A stretch of DNA of 26,338 nucleotides from a virus. The notes under the pieces were generated by a model that was not told the DNA's origin, made no database searches, and was given only the letters and a program-made list of their open reading frames with translations. Below, piece by piece: positions 21,303-26,338 of this stretch; the stretch's first letter is position 1; every line of letters starts with the position of its first letter. Made by a program: the position numbers and the translations under genes. The stretch lies in the IMG/VR virus record IMGVR_UViG_3300048838_001838, positions 1 through 26,338 of that record; one strand, 5' to 3'.

Positions 21303-21689
21303 ATGCCAAAACAACGCTTCAAAGACCAACAAACCTATCTCTGGCACCTCGTTAAGCAAGCTGGCTGGGATAAGCAGGTTCAAGGGCAAAATCATTCCCG
21401 CTTCGCCGCTTACCTGCTTAAGACCTTTTCTGTAACGCATGCTAATGTCCTTAGTGACATTCAAATGCGCCAGGCAATCGCCACTCTGAAGCCCTATGCT
21501 GCCAAAACCGCACATCTTGCAAAAAAGAAGCTGAATAGCGCTATTATGGCTTATGTAACTAAGCATGGGAAAGACATCGAATGGCTGCACTTCAATATGG
21601 AACTGTGGGGATATGGCTCCAGCCTCAGAGAGCTTAGCTTCAGCCAGGCATCCACCCTTTTTGCCCTCATCCGCAAAGCATTAACCTAA
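21303..21689 (+). CDS. Small early protein, possibly GemA/gp16-like
   Basis: A 128-residue basic helical protein. The middle (LSDIQMRQAIATLKPYA) and the C-terminus (LRELSFSQASTLFALIRKAL) resemble the 'LsdaEl..vl..L' and 'wLd..qa..viealkk' parts of Mu gp16/GemA-type regulatory proteins, and the two-part helical layout is similar, but the match by eye is weak. AAGGAG precedes the ATG. Lies between endolysin and Gam, in the semi-essential early region where Mu encodes GemA nearby. If not GemA, it is an unassigned early protein. Confidence 0.45.
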   Translation: MPKQRFKDQQTYLWHLVKQAGWDKQVQGQNHSRFAAYLLKTFSVTHANVLSDIQMRQAIATLKPYAAKTAHLAKKKLNSAIMAYVTKHGKDIEWLHFNMELWGYGSSLRELSFSQASTLFALIRKALT

Positions 21690-21708
21690 ACAACAAAAGG
21701 AGAACAAG

Positions 21709-22230
21709 ATGAAACAAAAACCAAGCAAACCCGCCGCACCCGAACTGAAGAACTGGGATGAAGTAAATTCCTCCCTAAAACGCCTGGCAGAACTCACCTG
21801 CCAAAAACGTGATCTGGAAAACAAAATGACGGAGCTCGTCAGCGAAATAACCGCCAAGTTCAACACTGACGCAGCTCCGCTCCTTTCCGAAATGGAAGCA
21901 CTTGAGTCCTCCATTGCGGGCTATGCCACAGCTCACAAAGATGAGTTCACCAAGGAACGCACCAAAGAGCTGCCACACGGCACCATTTCTTTCCGGGTGT
22001 CCACTTCCGTCAAGGTTATCTCCAAGGCTATCTGCCTGAAAGCCCTAAAAGCCCTGGGAATGATGGACTTTATAAACGTGAAAGAAGAGCCCAACAAAGA
22101 CATGCTAAAAACCCTGGATGATATAGCCCTCGCCAAGGTTGCCTGTGAGAAGAAGGTGGTGGACAACATCACTATAGCCCCAAAAATCGAAGAAATCTCA
22201 GCTATGCCTTCTGCGGCAAAGGGGGCATAA
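21709..22230 (+). CDS. gam: Mu Gam-like host nuclease inhibitor
   Basis: A 173-residue protein matching the Mu Gam layout: an N-terminal region (LKNWDEVNSSLKRLAELTCQ), a long coiled coil (KRDLENKMTELVSEITAKFN ... LSEMEALESSIAGYATAHKD), then PHGTISFRVSTSVKVI, KALKALGMMDFINVKEEPNK and a C-terminal short domain. Mu Gam binds DNA ends and protects them from RecBCD-type nucleases; it is related to Ku. AAAAGGAG precedes the ATG, and the next gene overlaps by one base (TAATG). Confidence 0.88.
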   Translation: MKQKPSKPAAPELKNWDEVNSSLKRLAELTCQKRDLENKMTELVSEITAKFNTDAAPLLSEMEALESSIAGYATAHKDEFTKERTKELPHGTISFRVSTSVKVISKAICLKALKALGMMDFINVKEEPNKDMLKTLDDIALAKVACEKKVVDNITIAPKIEEISAMPSAAKGA

Positions 22231-22952
22231 TGTTCGCCACTATCTTCCAAATCGTTGCCCTTATACTCCTTGCCTTTGCCCTGCGCCGGGCAATAAAACG
22301 GGATCGCATCAGCGAACTTGCCCTCCGTGGCTACATCCGCACCGAAGTAAAGAATGCTGCTAAGGTTATTATTTCGGAAATAAATACACATTCATCAGTT
22401 GCTTCTGATACCCTAACAGCCTTAGAACGGATGTTGAAACAAGCTATTGTGGATGAGGCGGAAACAAGAAAGGAAGTTACCTTTGCCTACGATTCCCTAA
22501 GTTCAAGTCTCATAAACATAGCCGAGAAGCAGTATCCCAAACTCCTTGCCCGGCTTTTTGCTCTCGAAGCTCCCATCGCCAAGCTCACTGATGCCCAAAT
22601 TGCAAACACAGTTAAAGAAGGTGAAGCAAGACGCACCCTTTACAACCGCATCCAGGAGCGTGATATGGCTCTTGCAAATCTTCAAAGATACGTTGATGAT
22701 CTACAAAAGCAGTGCAAAGCAGCCAAGGAAGCCGAACAGATCATGAAAGAGACCGCCCGCACCTACCTGGCAGACCTGAACAGTGAGATAAACTTCATGC
22801 TTTCCTGGATGGGAGAGAAAGGCATGCCCACCATCGCACTGGAGAAAGCCTTAAAAGCTGAGTTCAAAGGCGAAATCCCATCTCATATATACCAGCGGGT
22901 AAAAAGCGAAAAGCTGTTATCCGAAACAATTAATGATGCTGCTAACGCATAA
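22230..22952 (+). CDS. Membrane-anchored coiled-coil protein
   Basis: A 240-residue protein with one N-terminal membrane segment (IFQIVALILLAFALRRAI), then long helices (LTALERMLKQAIVDEAETRK; RIQERDMALANLQRYVDDLQ; KQCKAAKEAEQIMKE) and a compact C-terminal part (NFMLSWMGEKGMPTIALEKA). Start overlaps the Gam stop (TAATG). It closes the early/middle cluster; a GC-rich hairpin follows. No family is recognised. Similarity in design to RmuC-like or ATPase-anchoring proteins is too general to use. Confidence 0.6.
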   Translation: MFATIFQIVALILLAFALRRAIKRDRISELALRGYIRTEVKNAAKVIISEINTHSSVASDTLTALERMLKQAIVDEAETRKEVTFAYDSLSSSLINIAEKQYPKLLARLFALEAPIAKLTDAQIANTVKEGEARRTLYNRIQERDMALANLQRYVDDLQKQCKAAKEAEQIMKETARTYLADLNSEINFMLSWMGEKGMPTIALEKALKAEFKGEIPSHIYQRVKSEKLLSETINDAANA

Positions 22953-22970
22953 TAATCAGGGTTGTACATC

Positions 22971-22987
22971 GGGGGCTTCATGCCCCC
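22971..22987 (+). other. GC-rich hairpin between middle and late + strand genes
   Basis: GGGGGC, loop TTCAT, GCCCCC, located 19 bases after the coiled-coil gene and ahead of the zinc-ribbon gene. The tract after it (TTCCCTGTTTG) is not a proper T run. A weak terminator or attenuator at a transcription unit boundary is possible. Confidence 0.45.
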
Positions 22988-23012
22988 TTCCCTGTTTGAA
23001 AGGAGTTGGAAA

Positions 23013-23180
23013 ATGAAGTGCCCCAAATGCAAGGCTGACACCAAGGTTGTAAAGACCCACCGTTTAGACAGTTCTACCTTTCGCATCCGTAAGTGCCCAA
23101 TATGCGGACACACCTGCTATTCAAGCGAACATCTGATACCCTCTCAGGACTCAAATAATGCTACTAACAAACCTTCTTAA
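23013..23180 (+). CDS. Zinc-ribbon protein (Ogr/Com-like)
   Basis: A 55-residue protein with CPKC (3-6) and CPIC (about 26-29), spaced by a basic Thr/Arg-rich segment (KVVKTHRLDSSTFRIRK), a zinc ribbon like those of P2 Ogr/Delta late activators, Mu Com, or the NrdR N-terminus. AAGGAG lies ahead of the chosen ATG (an upstream in-frame ATG has no ribosome site). It precedes the head morphogenesis gene and overlaps it by 23 bases. Ogr-like proteins switch on late promoters, which would suit the need for a late activator here, but Com-like translational control is also possible. Confidence 0.65.
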   Translation: MKCPKCKADTKVVKTHRLDSSTFRIRKCPICGHTCYSSEHLIPSQDSNNATNKPS

Positions 23181-24444
23181 GTACCGCAAGCTTGCCTCTG
23201 CTTCTCGTGAAGACCTCCTGTCCGGGCTTATTCGCCGTTATCTGGCTGGTAAGCTTAGTTCCATTGAATTGGAAAACGAACTTGAACGCCTCTACAGCAC
23301 CGGCTCCCAAGCAGCTTCTATCCTTGGCTCAAATCCTCTTTATCGCCAAGTTCATTCTCTCATCACAGAAAAGTACCCCGTCCGTGGCGACATTCGCCCC
23401 GATCAAGCCGAAAGTCATGCGAACACAGTGTCAGCCCGTGCTGTAACACAGGAACGCCTTTCCGAATACGCCTCACGTGGTACTCAAATGGTTAAAGTCG
23501 TTGCCTATCTGGATGATGCCACCACCGAAATCTGCCGCATGATGCACGGACGCATATTTGAAATAGGCCCCGCTTCAGAGCGTATAGATGGGCAAGAGCT
23601 TCTTGTCCAGCCAGCTAACTTCTGGGTGAATAACCAGAACTTCTCTCAGAGCCCATCTTCAGATATGGAACCTTGGCTCCCGCCTTATCATTACAACTGC
23701 AGAACCCGTATTGTGCCATACATCGAACCTTCCGACCCCTACGAAGCTTCCATGGATCGCTACAATAATCTTATTCCCCTGCGCGAAAAGGATGTGGAAA
23801 CCATCATCTCAAAAGCCTCCAAATTCGAGTTCGCAACCCGCGAAAAGCTTTTCGAGCATGTCAGCGATCACAAAGAGCAGCTTGGCATTTCCACTCATAA
23901 GGAATATCTCTCTTTGGTCTCTAACCTGCTCCAAAATCCGCTTAAACAGATGGGCATTGCTATCTCTGCCAGGGATCGTTCTCTAAATCTTTATGTATGG
24001 AACCCCAAGGTTAGGATGGTTGGCAACAGCCAAATGCATGATTTTGCCGTCTTTAGCCTTGACAAAAACACTCTTAAAACATTTCATCCCAAATCATCTG
24101 AGGATATCATTAAAAACCTTGATCCCACTGTACATGGGAAGGTTATGTTATTATCCCAACAAAAAATAACCAAAGGAGTTTCCATGGTTGGCGAATATGA
24201 TGTTTATTGCTACGAGCTTATCTTATCTTATTTTAAAACAGACGATTCAACCGATGAGCAGGAAATGTTTTCCCGGCTTCGCTTTGATAAAGAATGGGAT
24301 TCTATCCCCGAATCCTTCAAACAGCGTATCCTTGCCGTCGATAAAGTTGTCCTGGAGAAGTATGCCGATTGGTTTAACTATAATGTGTTTAACGATTATA
24401 TAGCATGCATAAAAGCACGTTTGAAGACCGAGGGAATTCTATGA
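23158..24444 (+). CDS. Mu F-like head morphogenesis protein with extra C-terminal domain
   Basis: A 428-residue protein. Residues 90-190 carry the SPP1 gp7/Mu F signature: ARAVTQERLSEYASRGTQMV, DATTEICRMMHGRIFEI (C126, H130), LPPYHYNCRTRIVPYI (174-189). Residues 210-310 form a different domain (KFEFATREKLFEHVSDHKEQ; EYLSLVSNLLQNP; DRSLNLYVWNPKVRMV; HDFAVFSLDKNTLKTFHP) of a type resembling the nuclease-like domains (PBECR group, RelE/EndoU-like) found fused to phage minor head proteins. The rest (310-428) is unassigned. Family F protein is a minor capsid component. The protein is coded on the strand opposite to capsid and portal. Confidence 0.82.
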   Translation: MLLTNLLKYRKLASASREDLLSGLIRRYLAGKLSSIELENELERLYSTGSQAASILGSNPLYRQVHSLITEKYPVRGDIRPDQAESHANTVSARAVTQERLSEYASRGTQMVKVVAYLDDATTEICRMMHGRIFEIGPASERIDGQELLVQPANFWVNNQNFSQSPSSDMEPWLPPYHYNCRTRIVPYIEPSDPYEASMDRYNNLIPLREKDVETIISKASKFEFATREKLFEHVSDHKEQLGISTHKEYLSLVSNLLQNPLKQMGIAISARDRSLNLYVWNPKVRMVGNSQMHDFAVFSLDKNTLKTFHPKSSEDIIKNLDPTVHGKVMLLSQQKITKGVSMVGEYDVYCYELILSYFKTDDSTDEQEMFSRLRFDKEWDSIPESFKQRILAVDKVVLEKYADWFNYNVFNDYIACIKARLKTEGIL

Positions 24445-25865
24445 TCCTGCGTATCTACCGCGATTCCGCCCTCGTCTTTTCCTCAGAAGACATCATAGAA
24501 CACAGCATTGACGGCATTTCCCTCTCTTCTGTGGACTACTGGTCTCAAGAGGCAAGAAAAGCCACAGTTAAGCTGTCCTATACTCCAGCATTAAAAGCCC
24601 TCTTAGAAGGCGCATCACGCGAAGTCAAAGCCGGATATCACACCCTAAACTTCGTTATCGGTTACCGTAATGAGGATATCTTCTCCGGCGTCCTGCAGGA
24701 AGGTGCCTATTCTCTGGAATACTACACGCCTACCCGCCAAAGGGTAGAGCTTGAGCTCACCGATTATTTCGGCTTACTCGTCACCCTGGCTGCCGACCGC
24801 GAACACCAACTTGGAGCATCAACCCACCCTATCAACGTCCTCCCAGCCATCATCCATTCGTGCTTCACCCTGCAATCTGAAGATGAACGTAACCAAAACA
24901 ACCCCGCTGAGGTTATTCGCCTTGTTCAATCCCTTGCCTGTCTGTCGTATGCCAATGCACACGAAACCTACAACCCCGAGTCATGGCTGCCATGGCGAGT
25001 GGTAGATCACGAGATATACGATCACACTACAGACATGTTTTCTAATTACGATTTCGCCACCAGTAGAACCCAGTTTGGCTTCCGCATGGTAGAAGGTCAG
25101 TTTTGCATCTATTTTCAACATTATGTAGAAATTAGAAGGCCTCACTCCGCATCATTTCAATACAATGGGCAGCAAGTGACATTCGTAAAACTCTATCGTG
25201 TGCGCATCTATCGGCTTATCCAAGACCGCAAAGAATTGTTCGGATATGCGGATATAGAAAGCACCAGCCTAAATCCTGTGCCTATCAATCCAGAATGGCC
25301 AACCGACTTGTTCCAGATAATGTGGGGTGAAGAATCCTACCGCATTAGCGGCACAAAGGTGCTTTATAGTGGCAGTATCAGCATTGGTGAAATAGAAACA
25401 GTCCCCGGGTGGTATAACGCCAAGAATCTGCTTGAAGAATTCCTTAGACTCTCACACGCTGTTATAAAGTGCTCTTTAGGTCAGTTTAGTATCCTTAATA
25501 GGATTGATGACAATCGCTCCCAATTCGCCCTAAATGACCCCATAGAAGCCAAATTTGACGAAGCTGAACCCATGTCTGAACTTAGTTCCTCTCCTGTGGC
25601 AATTGTCAGCCTGGCACTTTTAGAGGCTGTAGATCGCTACTATATGCGCTATCTGCGATCAAGGAACCTGCTCCACGAAGCCATTATCTCCTTCTCAGTG
25701 TTGCAGCTATCCGAGCTTACTCCCATCGGAAGCGAAGCTACTCCGCCTGCCAACCCCTACGATCTTGTCTATTGCAATCTGCTGTTCGATTCCCGGCTCA
25801 TCCACCCCCGCGAAGTCGAATACGACATCTATACCGGGCTTATAACGCTTAGAGGGTGGAGTTGA
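24441..25865 (+). CDS. Tail hub/baseplate-like structural protein
   Basis: A 474-residue protein starting MILRIYRDSALVFSSEDIIE. The first 110 residues (VDYWSQEARKATVKLSYTPA; IGYRNEDIFSGVLQEGAYSL; RQRVELELTDYFGLL) have the pattern of tail hub domains ('if.G.v......tr.v.l...D....L'). Later parts contain aromatic, Asn-rich beta regions and ISFSVLQLSELTPIGSEATP near the C-terminus. The chosen ATG overlaps the preceding stop (ATGA) with GAGGGA upstream; an in-frame start 12 codons earlier is weaker. Structural role is likely; the precise component is not known. Confidence 0.55.
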   Translation: MILRIYRDSALVFSSEDIIEHSIDGISLSSVDYWSQEARKATVKLSYTPALKALLEGASREVKAGYHTLNFVIGYRNEDIFSGVLQEGAYSLEYYTPTRQRVELELTDYFGLLVTLAADREHQLGASTHPINVLPAIIHSCFTLQSEDERNQNNPAEVIRLVQSLACLSYANAHETYNPESWLPWRVVDHEIYDHTTDMFSNYDFATSRTQFGFRMVEGQFCIYFQHYVEIRRPHSASFQYNGQQVTFVKLYRVRIYRLIQDRKELFGYADIESTSLNPVPINPEWPTDLFQIMWGEESYRISGTKVLYSGSISIGEIETVPGWYNAKNLLEEFLRLSHAVIKCSLGQFSILNRIDDNRSQFALNDPIEAKFDEAEPMSELSSSPVAIVSLALLEAVDRYYMRYLRSRNLLHEAIISFSVLQLSELTPIGSEATPPANPYDLVYCNLLFDSRLIHPREVEYDIYTGLITLRGWS

Positions 25866-26338
25866 TGTCCATAAAAGCCGGTGTAAACACCATATTTCAA
25901 GAGCTTGCTGATCGCATCGAGGAAAAGGCAGTTTCTATTGTAGATCGCGAAGGGCTTGTTGCCTGGGGAAAGCTACGCAGGGCTGTAACCACGAAGTATT
26001 ACCCCGATAGAATGCAAATTGATGTCTTTGTAGAGTCCAAAATCGCACCCTATGCTATATACGTGCACGAAGGTAGAGAACCCGGTAAAATGCCTCCAGT
26101 GTCAATCATCGAAGAGTGGGCACGAAAGAAACGCCTGCTCTCTTCAGAATCTCATGGTGTAAAGCTTTCAGCACGAATAAACCCATCTGCAAAGCTAAAT
26201 GCAAAACAACAGCAGCTCGCAGATCGCTACCACTCTCTTGCCTGGGCTATTGCCACCAAGATCAAAACCAAAGGCATCAAACCTCGCCGCTTCCTTATCA
26301 AGGCAATAATGGAAACCCTCAAAGATATTAACAATTGA
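25865..26338 (+). CDS. Tail completion / HK97 gp10-like protein
   Basis: A 157-residue protein. It includes VESKIAPYAIYVHEGREPGK followed by MPPVSIIEEWARKKRL, and a C-terminal RRFLIKAIMETLKDI, matching the 'YA.yvE.Gt....p....f...a' outline of the HK97 gp10/tail completion family that joins head and tail. The ATG chosen overlaps the previous stop by one base (TGATG) and has GGTGGAG ahead; a GTG nine bases upstream is an alternative. Stop codon is the last three bases of the window, so the gene is complete, but the operon may continue to the right. Confidence 0.65.
   Translation: MSIKAGVNTIFQELADRIEEKAVSIVDREGLVAWGKLRRAVTTKYYPDRMQIDVFVESKIAPYAIYVHEGREPGKMPPVSIIEEWARKKRLLSSESHGVKLSARINPSAKLNAKQQQLADRYHSLAWAIATKIKTKGIKPRRFLIKAIMETLKDINN

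Overview
The window looks like the central 26 kb of a Mu-type transposable tailed phage or prophage, complete at neither end. The assignment rests on four genes on the + strand: a MuA-like DDE transposase, a MuB-like AAA+ ATPase, a Mu Gam-like protein and a Mu F-like head morphogenesis protein. A CI/LexA-type repressor marks it as temperate. The host cannot be named from the sequence. Shine-Dalgarno sites are strong (AAGGAG/GGAGG) and many genes overlap by 1-8 bases, so the host is a bacterium with ordinary translation signals. No tRNA, rRNA, CRISPR array or housekeeping gene was seen.

Layout. The genome is organised outward from a central switch near 14.3 kb. Left arm, - strand, read from 12.76 kb down to 1: XkdF-like protease/scaffold, major capsid protein, tail-terminator-like protein, head-tail adaptor-like protein, two small membrane proteins (holin or spanin candidates), tail tube-like protein, a second tail protein, portal, a small TerS candidate, large terminase, an 18-residue micro-ORF, two tail-associated proteins, a tail assembly chaperone with two tiny overlapping ORFs, and the tape measure protein. 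Separately on the - strand are the repressor (13614-14258) and a secreted accessory protein (13038-13598), closed by a good intrinsic terminator at 12975-12998. Right arm, + strand: an early promoter overlapped by operators, a leader peptide, several small early genes, transposase, MuB-like ATPase, a winged-helix protein, an M15 peptidase endolysin, a possible GemA-like protein, Gam, a membrane-anchored coiled-coil protein, a zinc-ribbon protein, Mu F-like protein with an extra C-terminal domain, a tail hub-like protein and a tail completion-like protein.

The stretch 14.3-17.3 kb is the least conventional part. Three ORFs on the - strand lie inside the + strand early region. One is bracketed by a 65-bp direct repeat (62/65 identical). 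The other two share a nearly identical 62-63 base leader with a TTGACA box and the same ribosome site. Upstream of the transposase there is a perfect 15-bp inverted repeat around a structured 65-nt loop, and then a hairpin-rich leader that could hide the transposase ribosome site. Three early proteins, otherwise unrelated, share a short peptide of the form (D/E)FLxA(I/L)G(I/V), and in the transposase it is the C-terminus.

How it probably works together: the repressor holds the early promoter; on induction the + arm makes the transposition machinery and Gam; the zinc-ribbon protein is a candidate activator of the late - arm through the palindrome at 12846-12862. Capsid and tail genes are split between both arms, and portal and terminase sit inside the tail gene run, so this is a rearranged mosaic of Mu-type replication with P2/PBSX-type head genes. 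Functions are read from motifs and order by eye; no database search was run.
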